The notes under the pieces: model-generated
What the model was told of the DNA's origin: nothing
The model's input: only the letters and a program-made list of their open reading frames with translations
Databases searched by the model: none
Program-made: the position numbers and the translations under genes
Assembly (NCBI GenBank): GCA_008931825.1
Contig: QXVZ01004936.1
Coordinates: 1-28,913 of the forward strand
Length of the DNA: 28,913 nucleotides
Direction: 5' to 3'
Source: Phallusia fumigata
Lineage: Eukaryota > Chordata > Ascidiacea > Phlebobranchia > Ascidiidae
Shown here: one piece after another, positions 1 to 10,829 of the stretch
Position numbering within the stretch: position 1 is the stretch's first letter
Layout of the letters: each line of letters begins with the position of its first letter

Positions 1-741
1 TGCGCACCAGCTGAAAAAATGTTTTTGGTTAGAATTTGATCGTAGAGCTGATTTTTGTAGGCGTTTTTGTTGTGTTTTAGCTTTTTATTTTGGGGTTCCA
101 ATTTAATCCAATTTGGTTGATTCAGGGTAAAGTTTTCCCGTTAGTTATAAAGCAAGAAACTAACTGGGTTTGAAATGTTTTAAGTCAGGTGGTGTCTAGA
201 TTTTTCTTTCAAAAATACCTCACAAAAATGATTATCCAATAAAAGAAATGAAAAGCGCCAGTTGGTCTATTAACCTGAAGCCAACCGCACGAAATTGGTT
301 TCCTAAACTCGTGTTGCGTTGTGGTATCGGTGAGCAGCAACAGCAATCAAAGATGCACGCAAATGTTTAAAAGAAGGCCCGACCATGACGAAACACGCGC
401 AGTATTTTAAAACCAAAATATCACCATACGTGGCATAAGTATCACGGAGATATTTTCAATATATAAGCTGTTGCTGCTGGGCATTGTATAAACTTATGGT
501 TCTTAAACTATGCACCCCGGTGCGTCGTTTTAATTTTCCAAAGGTGTCGCACAACAGTTTCGTTTCCTAGCTAAACTGTTTTTGTATCAATATATACAAC
601 TTTAACAATAAGAGTCTTTAACAAATTTGTACCACTGATAAGTCAAAAATCCCCTCATCGAGCGGCAATTCCAAAATATCATAAGTTTAAATTTCACAAA
701 TTTTAAATAGTAAAAAACCTTTTCGATAACTTTGTGCTAAC
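1..741 (-). other. DYRK2 intron up to the window edge
   Basis: AT-rich sequence downstream of the last visible DYRK2 exon. I looked for the next expected peptide (VRKFAHSILQ, HCDLKPEN) and saw nothing, so this is taken as intron. Confidence 0.6.
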
Positions 742-876
742 CTGAAGGGAAAACCCTTGAAACTTGTTTTTCTTGATCAACTCGTACAGGTTGATGCTGA
801 GGAGTTCGAAGGTCATACAGATGTGGTTGCGAAACGTGAAACTCTCGAGCATGTGGATGATGTTCATCGCGTTGTC
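742..876 (-). CDS. DYRK2: DYRK2 kinase exon (hinge)
   Basis: The acceptor is GCATTGCAG and the donor is GTTAGC. It encodes [18 protein letters not shown] then [18 protein letters not shown] and NKFQGFSLQ, 45 codons. [11 protein letters not shown] is the hinge with the DYRK gatekeeper Phe. It joins in phase to the exon at 1560-1688 (RKQDK-DNAMN, human RKQDKDNTMN). The next exon is not in the window. Confidence 0.96.
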
Positions 877-3800
877 CTGCAATGCATTTCAATCGCCTTG
901 TAAGGTTCAGTCGTTACGTCACAGCGCACAAATTTCCGACTGTTTATTTTCAAATTCGCGATCAATTCAAATCTTGGGCCGTTCATGCGCAGTTATTGAA
1001 ACTGGCAGATTAACAGCGAAAAATCAAATATCGATAGTGGCGTCGCCAAAGAAAAGAGGTTTATTTTGCGGGTGAGTTTTAAAAAGAGGCGCAAAGTTAC
1101 CTACATACATACATATCATACATACGTACAATATTTATTTGTCACGCTTCTCAAAGCGAAGAAAAAAATGCAGAAATAAAAGTACGAAATTAATCACGTG
1201 ACGGGATCAGTAAAAGGTAAAAAATATTGGTAAAAAGCTACTAAAAATAAATACGATGGTAAAGAGCTCTTCGGGCAGTGGTTCCCAACCAGAAGGAATT
1301 TCATGAGGGTGGAATTTTTACTTAAAGTTGTTCATTATAAGTGTAGTATTCCGTTTTTCTTATTCGTAAGACCGGTGGTTCCGATCCGTTTAACATTAAT
1401 TCATATCACTTTTTTTGTATTATTTGCAATAATGCGCAATCAAAGCATGGTCATCAGACTGAAAATGTTTAGGCTACAATTCGCGGTCTAAAAAATAAAC
1501 TGGCGGGTCACAATTGGCCCGCGGGCCTATAGCTCTATGATATAACTTCAAATACACACCTTGTCTTGTTTTCGCAAATGTTCCAATATCCTAATCTCCT
1601 CAGCAGCCTGCCGATGAAACCTCTTCTCGTTTCTCACGATTTTTAGGGCGACGTGCTGTTGGCTTTTGTGGTCGTACACTTTTAGCACCTGTCAATTACA
1701 CAGCGTTGGTCGTTATTAGCCGGAGGTGGAACCACTCAAAAAAATGCTGCCGGGTTTAACCACACCAGGGCATGTTATTCGGCGGTGCAGTGTTTTTTTA
1801 CATTGCCCAGATTAGGATTATATACCACACACTAAAAACAGTTTTTTCTGATTATTTGGACCTATCGTTGCCAATTCTTGAGAGCAATAATTTTAAGAAA
1901 ACGTTATAATGGCGAACCTGACTCTTTAAACAAAACGAGCGTTGCTATTTTTAAGTTAGTTTGTTTAAAATCAGGGTGGGTGCCTTCATTTGACAATAAG
2001 GTACGTTCCATGACAACGTAAACNTTTTTAGGGCGACGTGCTGTTGGCTTTTGTGGTCGTACACTTTCAGCACCTGTCAATTACACAGCGTTGATCGTGA
2101 TTAGCCGAAGGTGGAACCAATCAAAAAAATGCAGCCGGGTTTAACCACACCAGGGCATGTTTTTCGGCGGTGCAGTGTTTTTTTACATTGCCCAGATTAG
2201 GATTATATACCACACACTAAAAACAGTTTTTTTCTGATTTTTTGGACCCATCTTTACCAATTCTTGAGAGCAATAATTTTAAGAAAACGTTACAATGGCG
2301 AACCTGACTCTTTAAACAAAACGAGCGTTGCTATTGTTAAGTTAGTTTGTTTAAAATCAGGGTGAGTGCCTTCATTTGACAATAAGGTACGTTCCATGAC
2401 AACGTAAACGTTTGTTCAATATCATTTCGAATAAAATCCGTTAGTTAGAAGAAACACATAAATAGTGACATCAGGAGACAACAGTTGGTGACNCCAGGCA
2501 TTAGAAACAAATTAAAAGTTGGTTTGTTTATTATTTTGCAACTTCCTTTCACATAATCGCAATTCACTAGGAACTTTCAATGACCCGTTGCTAATGACTG
2601 TCTATTAGTGAAACCAAAGTGACACCTGATAGCCACATTAATGGGGCAACATAATGAGTATCCAATAAAGTAAATGACACATATTACACGATTTATGACT
2701 TTTCACCCTAATGATTCTTAAAAGATTCAAAATGGTATAAACTAGTACAACAAACAATACATGTTAAATGCTGTAGAATGATAGGCAGTTTTATACCAAA
2801 AAGGTTTTTGAAACATATTTGCATGACTCACATGGCCATCTTTGACTGAGGGTAGTGAGGATCGACGTTTTACGGTGCCAGATGAAGGCGCTGAAGAGTT
2901 CTTTTTCATCTGCATTGAAGCTAAATTTCCATTCGGCAATGTACGAACACCTGATGTATCTCCATGATGGCTTTCAAACAATTGTTGCACCTAAATTACC
3001 AATAAGCAACATTTGTTAAACCTTGAAGATTCCCCCTATTCTGCAAAATTACCCTGGTGCTTTTAAAAAACAACAGTTCTTGTTTAATGGTATGCATTTC
3101 GTACTTATATGGAAAAAAAACAAGAATTGAACAGTTTATGCCTACTCCACATACATGTATCAAAAATACTACTCTTAATTTTGAAATAATGTAAGGCACT
3201 GTTACTTTAGGCTCTGTAACAAATTCATACTACAATGTTATTGTTGGTTTTCAACAGATAATGCCACATAAAAATTTCGTTGCCACAACAAAGAATAATC
3301 AGACACTAACAACATTCCCAAAGAACCCAAATTTACCTCACAAAATACCACACAGGCTCAGTCGATAAGCTAACATTATCCACAGTGCTATGCCCACACA
3401 CCCACAAACATGACTGTGCTGTAGACAGCTTTCTAGGAACTGACAATGCGGACTTAGCCCAGGGAACATGAGATTATAAGAGGCAAAAATTGCCACAGGC
3501 AACTGTCAGATGGCCACACTGTGCTGCCATGCATAATATATCAAGATCATTAAGAATGCTAAATAATTTATAGTGATGAGTGTAGCAGCGTAAAAGACGT
3601 TGCCACTGGGGCTCGCATATATAGATTGGAATAATTTAATTACATGCATGTCACACAAGCATAACAAATTCGCCCCGACGCACGATAGCTTATTGGATTG
3701 AATTAAGTTAGACCAAAGGCATTTCTGCTCTGCACAATCAAAGTCAATTAAATGCAGGCTAATAAAATTGACCAGACATGCAAGGGCCATTATGATTTAT

Positions 3801-4153
3801 GAACGTAATCTTAGAACAGAACTTATTTGAACAGATCTTGCATAGAATGAGAGCAAATATAGTTTTTTTGAAATTACTAATATGATTATAATAGGTATTT
3901 TAGACATAGGGTTCTCATTCTACCAAATTAAGTGCAATATTTCCTAAATGCATGTATCTGTATAGGTCCCATTGTCCAAGGTATTTATTATCAAAAACCT
4001 AACACAAACCTGAAGGCCATTTGATAGATCTCCAAGTCCAGTCACAACTTGGTTCTTTATGGGTGGAAGACCAACATGTCCAGCGGGTTCTGCAATTGTC
4101 CTCTGGTGATGGGGATGTGGATACATGCTACTAATCAAATTTTTGGTCAGCAT
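742..4153 (-). CDS. DYRK2: Dual-specificity tyrosine-regulated kinase, DYRK2 type (partial: internal exon missing, 3' end outside window)
   Basis: Class II DYRK, a Ser/Thr kinase that autophosphorylates its activation-loop Tyr during folding. Four exons are visible: 4153-4010, 2990-2832, 1688-1560 and 876-742, all phase 0 at the visible joins. The N-terminus MLTKNLISS recalls the MLTRKP start of long DYRK2, and LQVQQLFE matches IQVQQLFE of vertebrate DYRK2. The kinase exons carry [38 protein letters not shown] and [18 protein letters not shown], close to invariant in DYRK2/3/4. Absent from the window are the DYRK-homology box and glycine loop (expected between exons 2 and 3, at the N at 2493) and everything after FQGFSL, including HCDLKPEN, DFGSS and YxY, which must lie left of base 742. 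DYRK2 is favoured over DYRK3/4 because of the N-terminus. Confidence 0.93.
877..1559 (-). other. DYRK2 intron with CATA microsatellite
   Basis: The intron between the two visible kinase exons. It contains a short CATA-type microsatellite at about 1100-1130 and a TTACGTCA octamer at 914-921. No other coding sequence is seen. Confidence 0.8.
1560..1688 (-). CDS. DYRK2: DYRK2 kinase exon (beta-3 lysine, alpha-C)
   Basis: The acceptor is AATTGACAG and the donor is GTGTGT. It encodes [18 protein letters not shown] then [20 protein letters not shown] and RKQDK, 43 codons in phase 0. The Lys of VALK is the ATP anchor and AAEEIRIL holds the alpha-C glutamate. It is nearly identical to vertebrate DYRK2. 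A truncated allelic copy of its first 49 bases is at 2025-2073. Confidence 0.96.
1640..2409. repeat. Direct duplication of about 384 bp around N 2024
   Basis: 1640-2023 is repeated at 2025-2409 with about 2-3 percent substitutions and a one-base indel, separated only by a single N. The unit holds the 5' part of a DYRK2 kinase exon and adjoining intron. The layout (copy, N, copy) is that of two unmerged allelic contig ends. Confidence 0.92.
2025..2073 (-). pseudogene. DYRK2: Truncated duplicate of a DYRK2 kinase exon (assembly overlap)
   Basis: Repeats the first 49 bases of the exon at 1560-1688 ([16 protein letters not shown]) behind the same acceptor, and stops at the N at 2024. One synonymous change (CTA/CTG) is seen. 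It is the start of the second copy of a 384-base duplicated block, so it is most likely the other allele and not a real extra exon. Confidence 0.85.
2493..2493. other. Assembly gap, probably with lost sequence
   Basis: A single N without any flanking duplication, unlike the other four. It lies between the DYRK2 exons ending at 2832 and starting at 1688, where the exon or exons for the DYRK-homology box and the glycine loop (GKGSFGQV) are expected and are not visible on either side. Confidence 0.75.
2832..2990 (-). CDS. DYRK2: DYRK2 second coding exon (QVQQLFE region)
   Basis: The acceptor is GGTAATTTAG, then [18 protein letters not shown] and [13 protein letters not shown], followed by a Ser-rich basic stretch ([22 protein letters not shown]). 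The donor CAT|GTGAGT at 2831 is strong and in phase 0. Reading on past it reaches a stop at 2742, but the added residues look non-coding and the kinase domain would be lost, so splicing is preferred. The human counterpart is the QVQQLFEDNS…PNG region upstream of the DYRK-homology box. Confidence 0.85.
2991..4009 (-). other. DYRK2 intron between coding exons 1 and 2
   Basis: AT-rich, flanked by the donor GTTTGT at its right end and the acceptor TTTAG at its left. Short open frames here have no similarity I can recognise. Confidence 0.75.
4010..4153 (-). CDS. DYRK2: DYRK2 first coding exon
   Basis: The ATG at 4153-4151 begins [18 protein letters not shown], followed by [17 protein letters not shown] and [13 protein letters not shown], then the donor GTTTGT in phase 0. 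The start was chosen because MLTK resembles the long DYRK2 isoform. An in-frame ATG eight codons upstream (MVNDKEKS) is also open. Together with exon 2 it makes GLQVQQLFE. No 5' UTR exon was identified. Confidence 0.8.
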
Positions 4154-5900
4154 ACTTTTTTCCTTATCATTCACCATCACATCAGTGCAGCATATTGTGG
4201 TTGGCAGGCAGTTAGGTTTACAGTTAACAGTCAGCCCCCCGAGCAACACATGCTAAGCACATGGGGCCTAGTACAAAAACAACTGGAAAAAAGACAGAAT
4301 GCATAAATTAATCGACTGTACAATGTTACAAACTTGTTGCGATGGAAAAAACAAGGCCTTTGGGATTGTAACCCAACATGCTTTCCTGGACGCAATAACC
4401 TAAAAATACACTGTTTTGAAACAAAAAATTACCTTCAAATGGCTTTGGAGTGTACACACAAACAAAAATGCACACATAAGCAATACATTTCAACACCCCT
4501 TCATGTGCTAAATTGTAATGGTTCCAACTTTGTTATCACACATTACAGTCCTGTCCTAAGCAATTAAAATTGCCCTATTTAAGCCTTTTGCAGAAGTAAC
4601 TACACTTTATAGCGGATTTCCGAAACAAAACGCTGACAGGTTTATTTGTTTACATTAATCTTTCACAGACAATTTCCTATTTGCAGCAGTGTAGAAAATG
4701 GCTACATCGTGGTTCTACATTGCATAAAATGTATCACGACCTGGCAAACGTGGGGTATTACGCGTTTATGCGTGGAAACATACGATAGCCCACGCAATAA
4801 CACCTGACTCACAACCGAACGATTGCAACCTTTTGAAAAGCCTAGCAACGATGTAACGAATCGTGGGTGGTTAAAATATGCAAAACAGACAACCAAACGT
4901 TGTATTTGTGGAGAGAAATGCAATGCGGACGTCGTTTGTTACCATTTGTCGGTAATAGGCACCAGGTTGGGCAAGAGGTCAGCAAGCTATGTAAGGAAAT
5001 ACCCAATTTCGAAAATAATTGCCGTTTGACTCGCCAAGTAACTGATGAAATCCAAACAGGGTGCCAATGACGGTTTACGATATTCGCTATAGCCTGTAAT
5101 TGTCTGAAAACTGCAGTCGGAAGTAGTGATGGTGAAGAAAAACAAATGAATCATTGCGGATGGGTTCCGAAAAGTTCAAACTAAGAACCTGTAGGCNTTA
5201 CCATTTGTCGGAAATAGGCACCAGGTTGGACAAGAGGCCAGCAAGCTATGTAAGGAAATACCCAATTTCGAAAATAATTGGACAAGTAACTGATGAAATT
5301 CAAACAGGGTGCCAATGACGGTTTACGACATTGCTGTCGCCTGTAAGTGTCTGAAAACTGCAGTCGGAAATAGTGATGGTAAAGAAAAACAATGAATCAT
5401 TGCGGATGGCTTCCGAAAAGTTCAAACTAAGAACCTGTAGGCTGCATTCGCATTAGCAAATACACATAAAACAGGCAAAGGATCTTAATAAAGCAAACAA
5501 GATGTCTTCTCTGGGCTGATTGTGATCAATAGACATCCCTTTCGCAGTTCATTAAAAACGTACGTTGACAAATTTCATTACGCAATGAACGAGCAGTGGC
5601 GCCGTAATTAACTCGAACAGAACTATCGATTTGTGAGGCCACGCTTATTATTAAAATTTGTGTGCGAAGTTATTGGAATCGGCCTATTGACAACTAATTG
5701 CGCTACAATTTGATGGGGACAGACAGGTGACTATTCGACCAACGCGTAAACTGCCAACGCGTAAAACCGCGTCTGGCCACCGGCAATCAAGTCGTTTATT
5801 GCAGTTAATTGCGCGGGAGGGCTTGAGGATTTGCGCGGATGTCAGGTAAATTATTTAGGCCCCCAGCTAAGCCTAAACGAGCAAGTCCGCTGGTAAGGCA
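4154..5900. other. Upstream region of DYRK2, no recognised gene
   Basis: Presumed 5' UTR, upstream introns or promoter of DYRK2. It has an RFX half-site-like CCTAGCAACGATG at about 4842 and the duplicated block around 5197. Short ORFs in several frames are unconvincing. Confidence 0.5.
4939..5442. repeat. Direct duplication of about 250 bp around N 5197
   Basis: 4939-5196 (258 bases) and 5198-5442 (245 bases) are the same sequence with several substitutions and a deletion of about 12 bases in the second copy, which changes the stretch between AATAATTG and CAAGTAACTG. A single N separates them. Read as an allelic overlap. Confidence 0.9.
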
Positions 5901-6916
5901 ATTAGGCGTACGACCTTTTCTAATCGGGCACCATGCCTATGACATTATCTGGCTGTTGTGGGTAAAATGTTTTAAAGGTACAATCGCCCACATTAAAGTA
6001 AGAATACAACTTTATTGTCAGAAGTACTAACAAAAACTGATAATTGATTTTACTTGTCCTCCACTAAACATCACCTAGTTAGTTAGTAGTAGCTGATTTT
6101 TACGTCTGTAAATCCTTTCAATCAAAATCAGTCGCACCAAACCTCTCAGCGAAAATCTTCAACCAAAGAACGACACGCAGAGCACAATACACACAGCAGC
6201 GGACAGCGATTGTGGATCACCGGTCAACAGATCCGAGGCAAGCGCTCCCACAATATCGCAAAGGTCCATCAACAAAGGAAATACCGTGGTCCCATTCTGC
6301 GGAGTGTTTGTTGGACATCTGCTCAAGACAAAGGCTTCGCGCCGCATGATGACAACAGATGCCGTAACGCGATCACCGCATATTGAAGATCAATTGTGAT
6401 TCGGCGNATTAGGCGTACGACCTTTTCAAATCGGGCACCATGCCTATGACATTATCTGACTGTTGTGGGTAAAATGTTTTAAAGGTACAATCGCCCACAT
6501 TAAAGTGAGAATACAACTTTATTGTCGGAAGTACTAACAAAAAACTGATAATTGATTTCACTTGTCCTCCACTAAACATCACCTAGTTAGTTAGTAGTTG
6601 CTGATTTTTACACGTTTGCTAACCCTTTCAATCAAAATCAGTCGCACCAAACCTCTCAGCGAAAATCTTCAACCAAAGAACGACCCGCAGAGCACAATAC
6701 ACACAGCAGCGGACAGCGATTGTGGATCACCGGTCAACAGATCCGAGGCAAGCGCTCCCACAATATCGCAAAGGTCCATCAACAAAGGAAATACCGTGGT
6801 CCCATTCTGCGGAGTGTTTGTTGGACATCTGCTCAAGACAAAGGCTTCGCGCCGCATGATGACAACAGATGCCGTAACGCGATCACCGCATATTGAAGAT
6901 CAATTGTGATTCGGCG
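5901..6916. repeat. Direct duplication of about 508 bp around N 6407
   Basis: 5901-6406 is repeated at 6408-6916. The first 240 bases of the unit differ at about seven sites plus short indels, whereas the last 265 or so bases differ at one site (6176 A versus 6685 C). A single N separates the copies, as at the other joins. Confidence 0.92.
6650..6916. other. Unusually conserved, fully open block (possible exon, gene unknown)
   Basis: About 265 bases that differ at one position from the allelic copy at 6141-6406, while the adjacent 240 bases differ at many. It is richer in GC than its surroundings and has long open stretches in all three plus frames and one minus frame. The plus frame from 6598 ends SRRMMTTDAVTRSPHIEDQL and a stop; the minus frame begins MRREAFVLSRCPTNTPQNGT. 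Neither product is recognised and no splice junction decides between them. It may be an exon, a regulatory element or chance. Confidence 0.35.
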
Positions 6917-8137
6917 ACCCCTGCGTCGATACGAGAATGCTCGCTCTTTTTAAGGATTGCCCGCCCAAGGTGGGCTGAAGCTTACTGCTCGTCAAACGAG
7001 CTGCAAATGTATTTGCAAATGATCAAGGCACCGTTTTTTCGGGATATAATGGGAAACCTTCTTAACAATGGATTTCAAAGAGATATGGGATCTACGCTTG
7101 AAGGGTTAAGTATCCTAAAAAATCATTTATGAATGCGGTCTAGGTAAGCACACCACGGAGAAATTAAATTTCAAAGAGAAATTCGTTAAAATGCAGACAA
7201 GAGGGCGTGTTGCAATCCAGAAAAACGGCGTGAAAACAACAACAAACATATATCGATTCCACTTCTACTGGTTCTCGAAATACTGAGAGGGGGAACCCAA
7301 AGTTTGCGATAAATAGAAACCCGGGTGGAAGTTTACACCAAAAGCTAAACACAAAAAACAACTGTTAAGCGTCTATCCGCACCTTTGGCTTGGCTGAACG
7401 TCAAAGGACCGGGCCTATTCAAAAAACTCAGACGGATGTTAAAATCGCGTCGCTCCAAAATACCCTTTTGTGTCGGCGACAAAAGCGTCGCGCAGTAATC
7501 AACAGCACCTCGTTACGCGTGAGCGACCCCGAGTGACCAGTCGGTCGCGGCCTGACAATTCTGAATACGCGGTCGATGCACACAGAACAACTGAAGAGTG
7601 GTGTTGCCTAGTTGCGCGGTCTACACGGCACAGGTTGAATTGAGAATGCTCGACGAGAGGCCTCCACTACACTTGAATAATTGCGGCACAAACACGCACG
7701 CCAGAATTGGTTAGGTTTATACGGGGTTTTGTCCGCGGTTAGACAAGGAACGGGCGCTCGTCACGTACCCCACTTGGGATTTTTTCGTACGGTAAACAAC
7801 AAAAACAGATACGGTTCGTGGACTTTCTATGACTCATCTACAATAAGCAACATCGTTTATTGGTTTCGTTAAAGTCAACAGCCAGGTAACGCTACAGATA
7901 GTGAAAACATTTTCCGACAATATGAGTTTGTTTGAAGTTTTTCTCACAACTTAAATCATTTAAAGACTATTACTCTCAAATTTGCAAAAAAGAAAGACGC
8001 GAACGACTGCCTAACAGTAAACAAACACTCAGCACTTTTGCTAACCTAGCGTCTTTACCCTGTTGTGCGCTGAACTCCATGTACCTTTCCTTACCAGCGC
8101 TCATAACCAATAACTTCAAAGCCATCTGGTAATTCAA

Positions 8138-8171
8138 ATCTACAAACAACGGACCTATCTACAAACAACGG
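8138..8171. repeat. Short direct repeat, 15 bp with period 19
   Basis: ATCTACAAACAACGG occurs at 8138-8152 and again at 8157-8171. Confidence 0.9.
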
Positions 8172-8207
8172 CAAACGTTTTATGCGGCCCAACGGACGCC
8201 CTCAGTC

Positions 8208-8238
8208 TATAAAAACAAGGGCGGTTCTCACTCACTGA
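8208..8238 (+). promoter_or_regulatory. TATA-like core promoter
   Basis: TATAAAAA at 8208-8215 in a CG-rich setting, followed after about 20 bases by TTCTCACTCACTGA, which resembles initiator sequence. No coding region downstream is recognised, so function is uncertain. Confidence 0.3.
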
Positions 8239-8484
8239 CAACGGTCGTCGCCGAGGTCATGTACATGGATTGAAAAGCCTTGTACAAACAGATTAACTAT
8301 TGACGTGGGCTAATCCCGAACGCTCACGACATGAACGGAACTTACTGATATTTATAGCCGCAGTGTCGCTAGCATACGTTAAAAAAATCAAGGTTATTCA
8401 CTTTAAGACACTGCAGGAAGACGCAGGTGTTCTCGCTTTGACCAGTTAATATTTTAGTAAAGGTTAGGTTATAAGGCGACGGTC

Positions 8485-8492
8485 TATAAATA
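8485..8492 (+). promoter_or_regulatory. TATA-like box
   Basis: GGTCTATAAATAAGAGGC, a good TATA context, 277 bases after the similar box at 8208. No gene is identified downstream. Confidence 0.22.
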
Positions 8493-10821
8493 AGAGGCAT
8501 TTAGCGTACTTGGCTAAATTTGTATTACATCGTCTCATCGGCTCTTCGAATTTTATTGCCATTAAGTTGTCGCAAAATCATTAAAATTTATGAACAAAGC
8601 CTGTCATGAAGTTATTTTTCCGCAGATTCCTAATTTAATGCAATTGCTGTACGTCGGGTCACGCACTAAACTTAGAGGTTATCATGTACATGGCTTAGTT
8701 CCCCTAAAGTGGGTTTCCAGCAAAAGTCATTAGCTTTTGTTGAAGCGAGTTTACTTTGTAGACGTTTCAAACATACATTATTAGGGTTGACTTCATGAAG
8801 TTGAACAAAAACATATCTACTGCAACAATGCTCACTGAATTTCACTTTCCAAACAAAGCAACCGCCCAATCTTTCTCAAAACCTCTGTACACCACGCGAA
8901 CGAACCTACATAAACTTTCGACGACAAATAAATAAACAAATTTGCCCACTACACCGACGAACAGAGCCCTCGGCAAGATTTGTCTTGGCGGCAACCATCA
9001 ATTACTCAGAACCAACTGATAAAGTCATTATTTCTACCCAACCCACGCAGCTATCCGACTAACACCGCAACCACAGAGCGTTGCAAACACTGAGCAGTAC
9101 CAAACCGGTCTGGGTGATGACATAACGCAGGCGTTTGTTACGTCACAGTGGGAAACAGGCGCTCAGCTGTTCACGCCAAGTAGGCGTAAGAACATGGATT
9201 TGATACATATGGTCATTTATATGTGGCCAAACCGTCTGATATTCGCCCATGTCGATGTCACTTTAACACCCAGATCCCTTCATAATTTAATAGTTAGTGC
9301 CGGAAGTTGTTATTGCCATATCGCGAAAAAGGGTAAATTATTAAGTTTGCGGCGTAGTGAGCAGTTTAATGTGGAATGACGGGTTCGTGATACCAGTTTA
9401 CAGACAATTTCTGGCTAAAACAATGGTGCTGACTCACATACATTAATCAATATTTTCTGCATAACGACCAAACTGGAACGAAACAACGCGAGTCACAACG
9501 GCGCCAAAATCGATTCATTAAAATGTCGAGACACGAGTAACTCGCGTTACATAAAAAATTCATAAAGTGCGAGTTCCAACGTACAAGAACCCGACGGGGC
9601 GTGCAAAACGCAAAAACATATCCAACGCACCGGCAAATAAACATCCTTATCGTTGGCAACATCGTAAGATATTCCTGGAACAACCTGGCGTCTTCAAAAA
9701 GAAGCCTGACGCTAAAACCTTATGAGGTGAGCTCTCCATAGGTACGTTCAATGTTTAGCATTTGTCCGTAAATTGCACTGATGGCATACGGCGCTGCAAT
9801 CTGACAACGACACTCGAGCCCCTGTTAACTTATTGACTTTGTTTACCACCTGGACGATTGGTCCACACCGCTGCTCAGCTTTATATGCGCGAAAAATCGT
9901 CACTACGACGCGCTTGACCACAAATAACAGCAACAACATCGACTCTTTCTCGGACAACGCGGTTATTTCAATACATCGCCAACGCTCCTATGACTTGCAA
10001 TAGTAATCCATAAACTGGGAGAGCAGAAAAAAGGTTTCCTTGGCGTCCCATGGGGCGGGCAGCTGCATTACATGATGCACATGGAGCCGCGTGAGGCGGA
10101 CCTGTCATCGCTCGGGACCGTCGCGTCTGGCCATCCCACCGCTCCAGGGAATAGGAATTATGCAGCGTCTGCAAATGGCGCTGAGCTAAGCTGGTTTATG
10201 GATGATCCTATGGCTCCGTGTTGACGGCACAGGCGACATTTCAGGTGATGAGAAACTATGGGATGCACACGACACGAAAGGTGTAGTTGGGTACTGGTCT
10301 GAAATACAGAACTTCTATGTCGTCACTGGCCAGTCCTTGCGCGTACAGTGTGACCGTTTTCTTGAAGCAGCAGCTATTATTCGTCAAGCGCCAACTGTCA
10401 AAGTTAATTTTTGAAATTGATAAGTTCTACATGACTTAAGTAAATTGTTTCATACCAACGATAAGTGATTTAATTAGAAATATTACAATAAGTATGAGTA
10501 ACAATTGGAAGTCTCTGTGTGACGAAAAAACCTATATTCCCAAATATACCGAACATTATTCTAACTACCAATTAACGCAATCTAGGTCATTTAATAACTC
10601 CTGACAGTTGCATGTGAAGAAACGGTGTTTTCCGGTTTTGTTTCAATGTTCCCCGCCCCGGGGTTTCCCAGTGACAGCCAAATGAATTGTCATGTAACAC
10701 CTACAACCCCGTCGTCAAAGCCATTGTCACGTGCATAAACACCACCCAACTCCTGTGGGAGCAATTACTTCACCTATTGACAGACTATTGGGAAAGTCCC
10801 AGTCGTAGACAAGTCAAAGTC

Positions 10822-10829
10822 TGACGTCA
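10822..10829. promoter_or_regulatory. CRE octamer TGACGTCA
   Basis: A perfect palindromic cAMP-response element, the CREB/ATF family site. It is one of five in the window. Confidence 0.45.

Noticed and set aside
1640..2409. A biological tandem duplication of a DYRK2 kinase exon
   Set aside because: The copies meet exactly at an N and the second is cut there. The same pattern at three other Ns indicates assembly of two alleles.
2527..2990. Reading DYRK2 exon 2 to the stop at 2742 with a minus-strand AATAAA at 2527-2532 as the end of a short gene
   Set aside because: A strong donor (GTGAGT) at 2831 is in phase, the residues after it look non-coding, and kinase-domain exons of the same protein follow on the same strand. 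A short isoform remains possible but is not supported.
10040..10090. SCNAAARPMGRQ on the minus strand as a FNAAAVVRHM-type calmodulin-binding helix
   Set aside because: The Phe and the VV pair are absent and no acceptor AG lies in front in the right phase; coincidence is more likely.
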